Shown: positions 1-9,410, counted from the stretch's first letter. The stretch is 64,000 bases of DNA from Shewanella aquimarina (GCF_023349185.1 NZ_JAKIKY010000003.1:310001-374000); one strand, 5' to 3'. Numbers and translations are program-made. Notes: generated from the letters alone by a model not told the origin.

Positions 1-602
1 ACCGTATCGGCAACCGGCGCAGCTAAAGTCCCCTCTTCGCCCTCTACCTCGATAGAGAAAAGCGGCGTGTGCACCTGAGCCAGTTGGCCTTTACGGTAAT
101 GCAGCTTAACCACCTTACCGCTCTTGATTGCTGGGATCTGCACCAAGGCCTTGTCGGTCATCACATCGGCGATAGGCTGATCTTCGACCACCATATCGCC
201 TTCCTGTACCAACCACTCGACCAATTCGCACTCGACAATCCCTTCACCGATATCCGGCAGCAAGAACTCTTCGACGCGTTTTCCGCCAGCACCTTGCTGT
301 GAATCAGATTGAACGACCTGCGTATCGGCTGCCGGTTCGGCCGCCACTTCATCTGCAACCTCACCGTCAATTTCCACCGAGTAGAGTGGCTCATGAACGA
401 TGGCAATGTCGCCCTTCTTGTAATGAAGTTTTTTGATGACGCCGCCGTGCACGGCCGGGATCTGCACCAGTGCCTTGTCAGTCATCACATCGGCGATGGG
501 TTGATCTTCTGTGACGGTATCGCCTTCGGCAACCAACCACTCGACCAACTCACATTCCACCACGCCCTCACCGATATCGGGCAAAATAAAATCTTTAATC
601 AT
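1..602 (-). CDS. bkdB: Lipoamide acyltransferase E2 of branched-chain 2-oxoacid dehydrogenase (3' part outside window)
   Basis: The first 200 codons are present and the reading frame runs off the window edge. Two lipoyl domains lie in tandem, at about residues 1-80 and 105-185. Each shows the 'LPDIGEG' opening and the lipoyl-lysine turn 'VMTDKALVQIP', joined by an Ala/Gln-rich linker. E2 transfers the branched acyl group from E1 to CoA through the swinging lipoyl arm. The ATG is 11 bases after the E1-beta stop and has an AGGAGC Shine-Dalgarno. The catalytic acyltransferase core is not visible, but the E1-alpha/E1-beta neighbours point to the branched-chain complex rather than pyruvate or 2-oxoglutarate dehydrogenase. 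Confidence 0.93.
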   Translation of the reverse strand, partial: MIKDFILPDIGEGVVECELVEWLVAEGDTVTEDQPIADVMTDKALVQIPAVHGGVIKKLHYKKGDIAIVHEPLYSVEIDGEVADEVAAEPAADTQVVQSDSQQGAGGKRVEEFLLPDIGEGIVECELVEWLVQEGDMVVEDQPIADVMTDKALVQIPAIKSGKVVKLHYRKGQLAQVHTPLFSIEVEGEEGTLAAPVADT

Positions 603-613
603 GCCTGGGGCTC

Positions 614-1591
614 CTAGTATTTCATCGATGCTTTGATCGCTTCAAAGGTCTTGAGCGCATCAGGCATATATTCTTTCTCGTGGATCAGTGGATAAGGTGT
701 ATCCAAACCACACACGCGGCTAATTGGCGATTCCAGATAGAGGAAACATTCCTGCTGAATGGTTGCGGCGATCTCGCCGGCAAAGCCACCCGTCAGTGGA
801 GCCTCGTGGTTGATGACCAGACGACCTGTCTTCTTCACCGAGGCCGCGACCGTATCGACATCCCAAGGCGCTAGTGTACGCAGATCGATCACCTCACAAG
901 AGATCCCCTTCTTGGCCGCCATCTTAGCCGCCTCTTCGACGATCTCCATCTGAGCGCCCCAGGCCAGCACGGTAATGTCTGTGCCTTGCTGAACCACCTC
1001 GGCCTTGCCTAGCTCGATCTCATAGGCTTCATCTGGCACCTCGCCCACGCTGGCGCGGTAGAGACGCTTAGGCTCGAAGAAGACCACAGGGTTCTTGTCG
1101 CGAATCGAGGCAAGTAACAGGCCCTTTGCCTGATAGGCGTTACGAGGAACCACTACCTTCAGACCAGGCGTCTGCGTGAAATAGGCCTCGGGCGACTGCG
1201 AGTGGTAGTGACCACCGGCGATGCCGCCGCCATAAGGAGTACGATAGGTAATACCGCCTACTTCAAACTCGTTACCACTGCGGTATCTGAACTTGGCTGA
1301 CTCGTTCACTATCTGATCGAACGCCGGGAAGATATAGTCGGCAAACTGGATCTCGGCAATGGCCGTCATGCCATTTGATGCCAGACCATTGGCAAAACCC
1401 GCAATCCCCTGTTCGGTCAGCGGCGTGTTGAAACAACGGTCGCGACCAAACTTATCCTGCAGGCCAGAGGTGGCGCGAAATACCCCACCAAAATGTCCCA
1501 CGTCTTCGCCGAAGATCACCGCCTTGTCGTCGGTTTCCATCGCAATGGTCAAGGCATCGTTGATGGCTTGTAACATATTAATCTTGGCCAC
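614..1591 (-). CDS. bkdA2: Branched-chain 2-oxoacid dehydrogenase E1 beta subunit
   Basis: A 325-residue transketolase-like subunit, normal for the family. It shows the N-terminal '[15 protein letters not shown]' and '[15 protein letters not shown]' blocks and the C-terminal transketolase-C segment '[11 protein letters not shown]'. With E1 alpha it decarboxylates the 2-oxoacids derived from Val, Leu and Ile using thiamine diphosphate. The start is a GTG three bases after the E1-alpha stop, with a GGGAGAGA Shine-Dalgarno inside the end of that gene, so the two are probably translationally coupled. A second in-frame Met follows at residue 6. Confidence 0.95.
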   Translation of the reverse strand: MAKINMLQAINDALTIAMETDDKAVIFGEDVGHFGGVFRATSGLQDKFGRDRCFNTPLTEQGIAGFANGLASNGMTAIAEIQFADYIFPAFDQIVNESAKFRYRSGNEFEVGGITYRTPYGGGIAGGHYHSQSPEAYFTQTPGLKVVVPRNAYQAKGLLLASIRDKNPVVFFEPKRLYRASVGEVPDEAYEIELGKAEVVQQGTDITVLAWGAQMEIVEEAAKMAAKKGISCEVIDLRTLAPWDVDTVAASVKKTGRLVINHEAPLTGGFAGEIAATIQQECFLYLESPISRVCGLDTPYPLIHEKEYMPDALKTFEAIKASMKY

Positions 1592-1594
1592 GAT

Positions 1595-2773
1595 TTAATC
1601 TCTCCCTGCGCTGCGTGGATAGGAATCAGGATATTTCTTGATGTGCTGCTTAAGCTCGGTCAGTTGCTGCTTGAGTCTCGGCGTCGGTTCGTCGAAGACA
1701 TCTTCGATGATCTCGTCGATCTTAGGTGCCGGTAGCTTCTCGGCGACCTTCACCGCAGCCAATACCTCTTCACGGTACTTCTCATACAGGGCCGCATCAT
1801 CGTTTTCGGCGAGCCATCCCTTATTGATCAGCCACAGCTTGAAGCGCTTAACCGGGTCGTGCTGCTGCCACTTGGCCTCTTCGTCTTTAGAACGGTAACC
1901 AGATGGGTCGTCCGAAGAGGAGTGAGCGCCGAGACGATAGGTCATGGCTTCAATCAGCACCGGCTTGTTGTGCTCAAGCGCATAGGCTCTCGCCTGCTGC
2001 GTAGCCGCCATCACGGCTAACATATCGTTACCATCCACGCGAATGGTGTGCATGCCATAGCCCACACCACGACTGGCGATGCCGTTACCGGCAAATTGCT
2101 CGTTGGTCGGGGTTGAGATGGCGTAGCCATTGTTACGACAGAAGAAGATGGTTGGCGAGTTCAGCACGGCGGCCATATTTAGACCAGCATGGAAATCGCC
2201 CTCTGAGGCGGCGCCTTCACCGAAGTAGCAGATGGCAACGTTGCGTTTACCCTGCATCTTAAGGCTATAGCCGACACCTGTGGCCTGAGGGATCTGCGTG
2301 GCCAGTGGCGATGAGATGGTCTGGTAATTCAGCGCCTCACAGCCGTAGTGGATCGGCATCTGACGGCCTTTACCCAGATCTTTCTCGTTACTGAACATCT
2401 GATTCATGAATTGCTCAGTGGTGAAGCCACGATAGCGGATCGCCGCGTGCTCACGGTACTGGGCTAGAATCACATCGTCTTGGTCCAGGGCGGCGACACT
2501 GCCGACGACGGCGGCTTCTTCACCGGTACAGGTCATGTAGAAGCTGATCCGTCCCTGACGCTGAGCAGCTAACATGCGCTCGTCGAGTACTCGTGTGAAC
2601 ACACAAGTATCATAAATTTTGGCTGCCAAATCCTGATCGATCACGGGTAACACAGCATTTTCAAAGGTGGTACCGTCGGCTTGAAGGATCTTCAGGATCG
2701 GGATCGATAATGAATCCTTATCGAGAAAACTGACGCGATGGACAGTCTCTGTATTACTCGTTGCGTTGCTCAT
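1595..2773 (-). CDS. bkdA1: Branched-chain 2-oxoacid dehydrogenase E1 alpha subunit
   Basis: A 392-residue thiamine-diphosphate-dependent E1 alpha. The cofactor motif 'GEGAASEGDFHAG ... NNGYAIS' lies near residues 185-215. The loop 'YRLGAHSSSDDPSGYR' near residue 280 corresponds to the phosphorylated loop of the mitochondrial enzyme. It catalyses the first step of branched-chain oxoacid degradation to acyl-CoA. It is first in an apparent bkdA1-bkdA2-bkdB operon and follows a 183-base upstream region with a perfect palindromic operator. The ATG has an AGAGAA purine stretch upstream. Confidence 0.95.
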   Translation of the reverse strand: MSNATSNTETVHRVSFLDKDSLSIPILKILQADGTTFENAVLPVIDQDLAAKIYDTCVFTRVLDERMLAAQRQGRISFYMTCTGEEAAVVGSVAALDQDDVILAQYREHAAIRYRGFTTEQFMNQMFSNEKDLGKGRQMPIHYGCEALNYQTISSPLATQIPQATGVGYSLKMQGKRNVAICYFGEGAASEGDFHAGLNMAAVLNSPTIFFCRNNGYAISTPTNEQFAGNGIASRGVGYGMHTIRVDGNDMLAVMAATQQARAYALEHNKPVLIEAMTYRLGAHSSSDDPSGYRSKDEEAKWQQHDPVKRFKLWLINKGWLAENDDAALYEKYREEVLAAVKVAEKLPAPKIDEIIEDVFDEPTPRLKQQLTELKQHIKKYPDSYPRSAGRD

Positions 2774-2862
2774 ACTATTCTCTTATCAGCTGAGTTTTCT
2801 TGTTATCTGACTGCGAACATCCTAAGTTGTTCACTATTCTCTATTATGACGCGGCCTTAAAG

Positions 2863-2876
2863 TTACGTTAACGTAA
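2863..2876. promoter_or_regulatory. Perfect 14-bp palindrome upstream of bkdA1, candidate LiuR-type operator
   Basis: TTACGTTAACGTAA is self-complementary over its whole length and sits about 90 bases upstream of the bkdA1 start. ACGT half-sites around a central TTAA resemble operators of the MerR-family regulator LiuR, which controls branched-chain amino acid catabolism in many proteobacteria. The palindrome is seen directly; the LiuR assignment is inference and no regulator gene lies in the window. Confidence 0.55.
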
Positions 2877-2956
2877 ACTACCTAGCAAGCTATCGCGGGG
2901 CGCGGCCGACAACTAGCTGTCCCCGCCCATGTATCGCTAGCTTTACAAGCCGGATA

Positions 2957-4015
2957 CTAGACCAAGCGATAATCTTTGGCAGGCACTAAACACAGCACAG
3001 TACGCTGCCCAACCGGCACATTGGCGTTGGGAAATACGATAGACTCAGATTCGGCCTCAACCTTTATCTCAGTCCCGCCATCCTTAGCCAATATATAACC
3101 CTTTGGAAACGCGGTGAAATTCTCCACGTCATCGGCAAAGGTAAAGCTAAAATCGTCAAACTGCTTGTTGATGGAACGATTTACCTGATACAGGTTCACC
3201 TGACTGGCATCAAACTCGCCAAGTTCAAGATCTCTGCCGCTCACCAGACGGGTCAGCATCTCCTTGACCGCGATAAAGCGGGTCATATCGTTCTGCCCCA
3301 TAGGCATCACCTTGCCCAGCTCTATGGTAAAGGCGTGGGCCTGATAACCGTGGGCCGAGAAGTAACTAAAGGTGGTCGTAGGTTCGTGGTGGAACAGCAC
3401 TGTCTTGATGCCGCAGGCGGCCAGGAACATGATCTGCTCACCGCTATAGGGCTCGCCATGAGGATAAGGGTAGATGGCAAACTTCTCATGCTTGGAGGCG
3501 CGAATCGCGGTATGCAGGTCGTAATGGAAACGATCGCCCCCTTGAGGCGCGGCGTTAAAGAAGCGATCCACATACTGCTCCAGCTTCTGGGCACGTAGAC
3601 GCTCGGCGTTGATCAGGCCTTCGCCTCGTGAGTGGGCACCGCTGAACAGACGATTGAGGTTTTCCTCGACGAAACGGGTGCCATTGAGGATGGCCGGCGG
3701 GTTACCGATTAAAAACAGCACGCGATGGGCCGCAATAAGGGTCTCGGACAACAGCGCAGTGATCAGCTGATTGCATAACTCTATGGGCGCTGTCTCGTTA
3801 CCGTGTACCGCTGAGGATAGCACTATGCTCTTGGTTTGGGCATCTGTCTTAGACAAAGGCTCAAAGGCGATCACGCCGGTATCCCACACGGAAACCTGAG
3901 TGTGCTGCCCTAGGGTAAATTCGAACGGCGCCGCAAGGCTAACAGGATTGTCTAAGGTCAATTGCAAAAAGTCTTTCGACAACATCAGGGTGTCTTGCAC
4001 AGAAAACTCCTTCAT
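2957..4015 (-). CDS. astE: Succinylglutamate desuccinylase
   Basis: Last enzyme of the arginine succinyltransferase pathway: it hydrolyses N-succinylglutamate to succinate and glutamate. It is a zinc carboxypeptidase-like fold of about 352 residues. The zinc motif 'HGNETAP' (H-x-x-E) lies near residue 65, a third metal histidine in 'HYDLHTA', and the catalytic glutamate in '[10 protein letters not shown]'. I chose the ATG at 4015. The open frame extends 25 codons further to a TTG at 4090, but that extension is basic and unlike family N-termini. It is separate from other ast genes here and adjoins bkd. Confidence 0.9.
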   Translation of the reverse strand: MKEFSVQDTLMLSKDFLQLTLDNPVSLAAPFEFTLGQHTQVSVWDTGVIAFEPLSKTDAQTKSIVLSSAVHGNETAPIELCNQLITALLSETLIAAHRVLFLIGNPPAILNGTRFVEENLNRLFSGAHSRGEGLINAERLRAQKLEQYVDRFFNAAPQGGDRFHYDLHTAIRASKHEKFAIYPYPHGEPYSGEQIMFLAACGIKTVLFHHEPTTTFSYFSAHGYQAHAFTIELGKVMPMGQNDMTRFIAVKEMLTRLVSGRDLELGEFDASQVNLYQVNRSINKQFDDFSFTFADDVENFTAFPKGYILAKDGGTEIKVEAESESIVFPNANVPVGQRTVLCLVPAKDYRLV

Positions 4016-4292
4016 TCCATCGCCAAACCGGCGCACTTGCCTAGGCAAGCTAGCGGGGCGACTCCTTGGATTTATTAGCATTATTATCAATTGGCCAGCA
4101 TAGTATCATTTAAGCGAACCCACGGCCACGCGGGCCAGTCAATCGGCGCATAATTTCCCTATTGCATTCGTTAATCAGATAATACAGAATAAAGCCATCT
4201 GGCCGTCTAAACATCCAAATGGTGTTTGGCAAACCGGAACAATTAATAAAAAGAGATAAACATTGATAGGCTCAATCGATACGAGGTCAACC

Positions 4293-4772
4293 ATGGCATT
4301 AGCAACATTTGGCGCAGGCTGTTTCTGGGGTGTAGAGTATTTTTTCAAGCAGATAGACGGTGTGACCTCTGCCACCTGTGGCTATATGGGCGGCGATGAC
4401 AAGGCGACCAGCTATAAAGAGGTTAAAACTGGCACCACAGGACACGCCGAGGTGGTACAGGTCGAGTATGACGAGTCTAAGGTGAGTTTCGAAGATCTGC
4501 TGGCGGTGTTCTGGAGCAACCACAACCCGACTATGCTCAACATGCAGGGGGGGGATATCGGCAGTCAGTATCGCAGCGCCATCTTCTTCCACGATAAGCA
4601 GCAAAAAGCCAAGGCAGAGGCATCGAAATTGACCCTTGCCCGCAGCGGTAAGTGGGGAATAAGACCCATTGTGACCGAAATAGTCCCAGTGCTGACCTTC
4701 CATAAGGCGGAGGAGTACCATCAGAACTACCTGGAAAAGAACAACTTGCCTAGCTGTCACCTCACCTACTAG
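4293..4772 (+). CDS. msrA: Peptide methionine (S)-S-oxide reductase
   Basis: Repairs oxidised methionine with thioredoxin as reductant. It is a 159-residue single-domain MsrA. The catalytic 'FGAGCFWGVE' lies at residues 5-14, followed by 'GYMGGD', 'YKEVKTGTTGHAEVVQV' and 'QYRSAIFF'. The ATG at 4293 is preferred because GAGG lies six bases upstream and the family begins just before GCFWG; an upstream in-frame non-ATG start at 4263 would add ten unlikely residues. A strong hairpin terminator follows. Confidence 0.95.
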   Translation: MALATFGAGCFWGVEYFFKQIDGVTSATCGYMGGDDKATSYKEVKTGTTGHAEVVQVEYDESKVSFEDLLAVFWSNHNPTMLNMQGGDIGSQYRSAIFFHDKQQKAKAEASKLTLARSGKWGIRPIVTEIVPVLTFHKAEEYHQNYLEKNNLPSCHLTY

Positions 4773-4808
4773 CGCGTCACAGCTTTTCAGCTCATAACGT
4801 TTTATCCA

Positions 4809-4840
4809 TAAAAAAAGCCAGTGATTCACTGGCTTTTTTA
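4809..4840. terminator. Bidirectional intrinsic terminator between msrA and pgm
   Basis: Symmetric hairpin AAGCCAGTGA / TTCACTGGCTT flanked by an A-run on the left and a T-run on the right. It can stop both msrA (rightward) and the convergent pgm (leftward). Confidence 0.9.
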
Positions 4841-4924
4841 TTTTGTCTAAGTATTAAGCTTCTATGGAGTAACCTACTAAGGTTTATCCAAGAGCCTGTT
4901 AGTCTAACGAACTAGGCCAACAAA

Positions 4925-6580
4925 TTAAGCCAACAGCCGCTCTATCATCTGCTGGGCCTGTTCGAGCACCTGCTCGAGATGCGCCTGGCTAACAAAACTC
5001 TCGCCATAGAGCTTAAATAGCGCCTCGGTCCCCGATGGCCGCGCCGCAAACCAGGCATTTTCGGTAACCACCTTAATGCCGCCGATAGCCGCACCATTGC
5101 CCGGTGCATGGGTGAGCACCTCTAGGATGGTATCCCCCGCCATGGTTTCGCAGCCAAGATCGCTGACATTAAGCGGCTCGCTCACCAGCTGGTTAAACTT
5201 AGCCTTACGCTTGGGGTTAACCGGCGAGTCGATGCGTTTATAGAAACTTTCGCCGTGACGCTCGACCATCTCGGCATAGAGCTTGGCCGGGGTCTTGCCG
5301 GTAACCGCCAGGATCTCTGCCGCCAGCAGCACCAGGATGAAACCATCTTTATCGGTACACCAGCTGCCGCCGTCACGGCGCAGGAAGGCGGCGCCGGCAC
5401 TCTCTTCGCCGCCAAAGGCAAAGCTGGCATCGGCCAGGCCGTCGACGAACCATTTAAAGCCAACCGGCACCTCACAGAGGCTGCGCGCCTGCTCTCGGCA
5501 CACCTTGTCTATCATGGCGCTGGAGACCAGTGTCTTGCCTATCTTGAGCGCGGCTGACCACAGCGGGCGATGAGACAGCAGATATTCGATGGCAACCGCC
5601 AGGTAATGGTTTGGGTTCATCAGGCCTGTGTCCGGACAGACGATGCCGTGCCTGTCGTAATCAGGATCGTTGCCGACACAGATATCAAAAGCATCCTGGT
5701 GCGCCAGCAGACCCGCCATGGCATAGGGGGATGAACAGTCCATACGGATCTTGCCATCCTTATCCAGCGGCATAAAACTAAAGGCGGGATCGATACGATC
5801 GTTTACTAATGTGATATCCAGCCCGTATTGCTCGGCAATCTTGGCCCAATAGTGAATCCCTGAACCACCTAGGGGATCGACTCCGATGCGAATGCCAGCC
5901 TGCTTAATGGCCTGCATGTCGATCACCTGCTCTAGATCGACGACATACTCAGCCATCAGATCCCGCTCGACGATCAGCCCTGTTTTCAGTGCAACCGAGT
6001 AATTGAGGCGTTTCACCCCTTCGAGCTGCTTGGCCAGATAATCGTTGGCACGCTGCTCGACCCAGGCCGTAATTCCGCCTTCGGCGGGGCCACCATGGGG
6101 CGGATTGTATTTGATGCCACCATCTTGGGGTGGATTATGGGAGGGTGTGATAATCAGGCCGTCGGTAAGGCCAGCCCCCTGCACTCTGTTGGCCGCTATG
6201 ATGGCATGTGACACCACTGGAGTCGGCGTATATTCATCACCTTTAGCGACAATCACCTGAACGCTATTGGCGGTTAACACCTCAAGCGCCGTGACATAGG
6301 CCGCTTGAGACAGTGCATGGGTATCTATGCCCACTATCATGGGGCCTTTTACTCCCTCCTCAATGCGGTGATCCACTACGGCCTGAACGATAGCCAGGAT
6401 ATGTTTCTCGTTGAAACTCTTACTGAAGGCACAGCCTCTGTGACCCGAGGTGCCGAAGGTAACCTTCTGCGCATCATTGGTCACATCCGGTGAGAGCCGA
6501 TAGTAGTGGCTCATCAGTTTAGGAATATTAACCAAGTCCCTTTGTTGTGCAGCTAAACCTGCTCGCTCGTGTAGCGCCAA
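4925..6580 (-). CDS. pgm: Phosphoglucomutase (alpha-D-glucose phosphate-specific)
   Basis: Interconverts glucose-1-phosphate and glucose-6-phosphate, linking glycogen and maltodextrin metabolism to glycolysis. The 551 residues match the E. coli Pgm class. The phosphoserine loop 'TPSHNPP' centres on Ser147, the metal loop is 'GNDPDYDRHG' near 305, the sugar loop is 'GGEESAGA', and the phosphate-binding 'ARPSGTE' is near the C-terminus. The start is a TTG: the N-terminus 'MALHERAG' aligns with the family and AGGAG lies seven bases upstream. It lies 44 bases after seqA on the same strand, the usual seqA-pgm order. Confidence 0.95.
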   Translation of the reverse strand: MALHERAGLAAQQRDLVNIPKLMSHYYRLSPDVTNDAQKVTFGTSGHRGCAFSKSFNEKHILAIVQAVVDHRIEEGVKGPMIVGIDTHALSQAAYVTALEVLTANSVQVIVAKGDEYTPTPVVSHAIIAANRVQGAGLTDGLIITPSHNPPQDGGIKYNPPHGGPAEGGITAWVEQRANDYLAKQLEGVKRLNYSVALKTGLIVERDLMAEYVVDLEQVIDMQAIKQAGIRIGVDPLGGSGIHYWAKIAEQYGLDITLVNDRIDPAFSFMPLDKDGKIRMDCSSPYAMAGLLAHQDAFDICVGNDPDYDRHGIVCPDTGLMNPNHYLAVAIEYLLSHRPLWSAALKIGKTLVSSAMIDKVCREQARSLCEVPVGFKWFVDGLADASFAFGGEESAGAAFLRRDGGSWCTDKDGFILVLLAAEILAVTGKTPAKLYAEMVERHGESFYKRIDSPVNPKRKAKFNQLVSEPLNVSDLGCETMAGDTILEVLTHAPGNGAAIGGIKVVTENAWFAARPSGTEALFKLYGESFVSQAHLEQVLEQAQQMIERLLA

Positions 6581-6624
6581 AATGTACTCCTAAGTGATGG
6601 GTAGATTGAACCTCAGTATGCCGA

Positions 6625-7155
6625 CTAAATATGACCGATTATGGATTCAATCTGTTTTTCTTGTACGCCGAACTGACCTAGTACTTCGCTTAGGATGGTA
6701 CGCTTCTTGGCCGTATTGTTATTGGTGGTCACCCAGAAGCCGCTGTTACCTATCTCTTTCGGGTTGGCCGACTTACTAGCCTTGAGTAGCGACTCTTTAG
6801 AGGTGGCGAAATAGAGACGATCGCGCCCCTGGATCTGTAACACCTGATCGAATTGATTTGGCGTGGCCTTATAGATAGCCTCTAAGGTAAACAGGAAGCG
6901 ACCGACGGCGCCTTTCTGCTGTGCCAGTGCCGCCTTGTCGATCAGAGTGTCGGCATCGAGACTCGCCACTTGCTGTGATTGTGCTACTTCTTTATCTAGG
7001 CCAGGCTGGCTGATCTGCGCAGGCTGCACCATGGCAACCTTCTCTACGTCTAGGCCGAGTAATCGTCGCAGGATCTCTGAAGCACTCTCTCCTATGCGCT
7101 CTGTCTTGCTGGCAATATGGCGATATAGCTCTTCATCAATCTCAATATATTTCAT
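6625..7155 (-). CDS. seqA: Negative regulator of replication initiation SeqA
   Basis: Binds hemimethylated GATC sites and sequesters oriC and new DNA after replication. The 176 residues show both family domains. The N-terminal oligomerisation motif is 'MKYIEIDEELYRHIASKTERI', of which residues 1-35 form the multimer interface. The C-terminal DNA-binding domain, about 110-176, contains 'SNPKEIGNSG'-like and 'TNNNTAKKRTIL' segments. The Ala/Gln-rich linker differs from E. coli, as is common. It is immediately upstream of pgm. Its presence implies Dam methylation in this organism. Confidence 0.95.
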   Translation of the reverse strand: MKYIEIDEELYRHIASKTERIGESASEILRRLLGLDVEKVAMVQPAQISQPGLDKEVAQSQQVASLDADTLIDKAALAQQKGAVGRFLFTLEAIYKATPNQFDQVLQIQGRDRLYFATSKESLLKASKSANPKEIGNSGFWVTTNNNTAKKRTILSEVLGQFGVQEKQIESIIGHI

Positions 7156-7430
7156 GACTAGAATCTTCCTTAGGCGGTAAAGGTAAATAGGTTATTGTTA
7201 TTGCGAATGCGATCCGCAGCAACTGATGCCAGATCCGTTCAAGTGTATGCTATCTTTCCCACCGGAATAAAGAGCGATCGCATTAAAAATCCACAACTTG
7301 GTTACAAGATCAATAAATTAGCTCTCAAGTGCGCAAAAACCCGCCAGAGAATGCTTAGCTGGCCGTTAATGCTGTCTTTTAAGCCGATTTACAGGCACAA
7401 TTTGGCCAATTCTCTCAACTTAAACTTTCC

Positions 7431-8198
7431 ATGAGCAGCTTGAACTACACCCAATCGGGACAAGGTAGCCCGGTGATTTTGATCCACGGCCTATTTGGCA
7501 ACCTGGATAACTTAAAGACCCTAGGCAATGCACTCGATGATCATCAGGTGATCCGTATCGACGTACCAAATCATGGCCTGAGCCCACACTGGCCCAACAT
7601 GGAGTATGCCATGCTGGCAGACGCGATTATTGAGCTCATGGATGAACTCGAGCTGGACTCGGCGCACCTGGTCGGCCACTCCATGGGCGGTAAAATCGCC
7701 ATGGCCACGGCGCTGCTTTATGGCGATCGTGTCAAGACTCTGGTCGCGGCAGATATCGCACCCGTCGTCTATCAGCCCAGGCATCAAACCGTGTTTGCCG
7801 GCCTAAGCAACCTAGACCTTAGCGCACTGACTAACCGCGCTGATGCGCAAAAACAACTGCTCGGTGCAGGTATCGACGAAGGTACGGCGATGTTTCTTTT
7901 GAAAAACCTCACCAAAGATGATCAGGGTTTTGCCTGGAAGATGAACCTTGCCGGGCTAAAATCCAGCTATGAGCATCTTATCGGCTGGCCACTGGCAGAC
8001 AAACAATACATGGGCCCAAGCCTGTGCATCCGCGGCGCCGATTCAAATTATGTCACCGCGGCGCACCGTCAGGCGTTCCTGTCTCAGTTCCCTAAGATCC
8101 AGGCCAAGTCACTGGCCGGCACAGGTCATTGGTTACACGCACAAAAACCTGCGATTTTCAATCGCATCGTCGCCGAGTTTATCGCGCAAAATGACTGA
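7431..8198 (+). CDS. ybfF: Alpha/beta-hydrolase esterase YbfF
   Basis: A small cytoplasmic acyl esterase of 255 residues. The oxyanion region 'LIHGLFGNLDN' lies near residue 20, the nucleophile elbow 'GHSMGGKIAM' near 85, the acid in 'IRGADSNYV' near 200, and the catalytic His in 'GTGHWLHAQ' near 235. It is divergent from seqA, a conserved arrangement. No clear Shine-Dalgarno precedes the ATG. Substrate specificity cannot be read from sequence. Confidence 0.9.
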   Translation: MSSLNYTQSGQGSPVILIHGLFGNLDNLKTLGNALDDHQVIRIDVPNHGLSPHWPNMEYAMLADAIIELMDELELDSAHLVGHSMGGKIAMATALLYGDRVKTLVAADIAPVVYQPRHQTVFAGLSNLDLSALTNRADAQKQLLGAGIDEGTAMFLLKNLTKDDQGFAWKMNLAGLKSSYEHLIGWPLADKQYMGPSLCIRGADSNYVTAAHRQAFLSQFPKIQAKSLAGTGHWLHAQKPAIFNRIVAEFIAQND

Positions 8199-8279
8199 AT
8201 CTTGTCTGTAAAGCGTGTAGCAGACGTTGCTTAACTATGGTATATTCGCGCCTCTTTTTTTAGCCTGAGGGAACGCAGC

Positions 8280-8501
8280 ATGTTATCTCAGTACATGGAA
8301 CAGATAGAGGCGGTCGGCTTAAACCTGTTCTTTGCAGCGATATTTTTCTTTATTGGTATGGCAATACATGACGTGCTCAAGCAGGGAAATGTCCCTAAAT
8401 TTGGCCGCTATATTGTTTGGTTAGTATTATTTCTCGGCTGTGCCGGGTTTATAGCTAAGGGCTTGATCCAACTCTCCTGGGAGAGCTCTGGCATAGGTTA
8501 A
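8280..8501 (+). CDS. DUF2788 family small membrane protein
   Basis: A 73-residue protein with two hydrophobic stretches, at about residues 12-32 and 45-65, joined by a short loop 'VLKQGNVPKFGRY'. It is typical of the DUF2788 family found beside ybfF/ybfE in Shewanella and relatives. It is probably an inner-membrane hairpin and its function is unknown. It is followed 11 bases later by ybfE and likely co-transcribed. Confidence 0.8.
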   Translation: MLSQYMEQIEAVGLNLFFAAIFFFIGMAIHDVLKQGNVPKFGRYIVWLVLFLGCAGFIAKGLIQLSWESSGIG

Positions 8502-8512
8502 ATGAACATTCG

Positions 8513-8785
8513 ATGGCAAAAGAATCTTCAGACAGAACAACGATAGACCTGTTTGCAACGGAGAAGCGCCGAGGACGTCCTCGCAGCAATCCCCTTCCCC
8601 GGGAGCAACAATTAAAGGTCAACAAGCGAAATCAGATCCAGCGCGACAGAGCCGCAGGATTAAAACGAATAGAGTTAAAGGTGTCACAAGATTTATACGA
8701 CGCCTTGAATGAAAAGGCTTTGGCCAGTAACATCAGCCGCAGCCAATTAATCGAATCAATATTGCTTAAGCAGGTAAGACCCTGA
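8513..8785 (+). CDS. ybfE: YbfE-like (LexA-regulated in E. coli) ribbon-helix-helix protein
   Basis: 90 residues. A basic N-terminal half carries an AT-hook-like 'RRGRPRSNP' near residue 20. The C-terminal half 'KRIELKVSQDLYDALNEKA' continues into a helix ending 'SRSQLIESILL', the pattern of a CopG/MetJ-type ribbon-helix-helix DNA-binding domain. In E. coli the homologue is in the SOS regulon. I looked for a CTG-N10-CAG LexA box upstream and did not find a convincing one. Confidence 0.8.
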   Translation: MAKESSDRTTIDLFATEKRRGRPRSNPLPREQQLKVNKRNQIQRDRAAGLKRIELKVSQDLYDALNEKALASNISRSQLIESILLKQVRP

Positions 8786-8835
8786 TCTTAAGTGGTGTTG
8801 AAACAAATGTCAGTGAACTAGATAAAGGAAAGACA

Positions 8836-9363
8836 ATGGCAACTGTAGGTCTTTTTTTCGGCAGTGATACAGGTAATACCGAAGCCGTCGCCAAGATGAT
8901 CCAGAAAAAACTGGGCAAGAAGATGGTCGACGTCAAGGATATCGCCAAGAGTACCAAAGAACAGATTGCAGAATATGATCTGCTGCTATTCGGTATCCCG
9001 ACCTGGTATTACGGTGAAGCCCAATGTGATTGGGACGATTTCTTCCCTGAATTAGAACAGATCGATTTCGACGGTAAGCTGGTCGCTATCTTTGGTTGTG
9101 GTGATCAGGAAGATTACGCCGAGTATTTCCTCGATGCCATGGGCATGGTTAACGAGATCGTCGAAGCCCGCGGCGCAGTGGTAATCGGTCACTGGCCAAC
9201 CGACGGCTATGACTTCGAGGCCTCTAAAGGCATGGCCGATGACAAACACTTCGTGGGTCTGGGTATCGACGAAGATCGTCAACCAGAGCTGACCGAAGAG
9301 CGTGTCGATGCCTGGGTAAAACAGATCTACGAAGAGATGTGCCTGGCAGAGCTGGAAGACTAA
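8836..9363 (+). CDS. fldA: Long-chain flavodoxin
   Basis: A 175-residue FMN electron carrier. The phosphate loop 'GSDTGNTEAVA' lies at residues 9-19. The FMN-stacking aromatics are in 'PTWYYGEAQCDW' (W near 57) and 'GCGDQEDYAEYF' (Y near 95). The long insertion typical of long-chain flavodoxins is present. It supplies reducing power to enzymes such as ribonucleotide reductase activase and replaces ferredoxin under iron limitation. AAGGAAAG precedes the ATG. Unlike E. coli, fur does not follow it; a terminator and then earP do. Confidence 0.95.
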   Translation: MATVGLFFGSDTGNTEAVAKMIQKKLGKKMVDVKDIAKSTKEQIAEYDLLLFGIPTWYYGEAQCDWDDFFPELEQIDFDGKLVAIFGCGDQEDYAEYFLDAMGMVNEIVEARGAVVIGHWPTDGYDFEASKGMADDKHFVGLGIDEDRQPELTEERVDAWVKQIYEEMCLAELED

Positions 9364-9383
9364 TCTTTCGGCCACATCAGCAT

Positions 9384-9410
9384 AAAAAGCGGCGAACAGC
9401 CGCTTTTTTT
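9384..9410 (+). terminator. Intrinsic terminator after fldA
   Basis: GCGGC / GCCGC stem around GAACA, with an A-run before and seven T after. Confidence 0.88.

Noticed and set aside
2894..2926. GCGGGG...CCCCGC hairpin near the bkd promoter as a terminator for astE
   Set aside because: No T-run follows and it lies upstream of the bkd start with a long loop; treated as chance GC-rich sequence.
7195..7434. 79-codon open frame between seqA and ybfF
   Set aside because: It overlaps the divergent promoter region and the ybfF start, has no ribosome-binding site and resembles no protein.
8199..8279. CTGTAAAGCGTGTAGCAG as a LexA box for ybfE
   Set aside because: The spacing between CTG and CAG is twelve, not ten, and the core TA pattern is absent.
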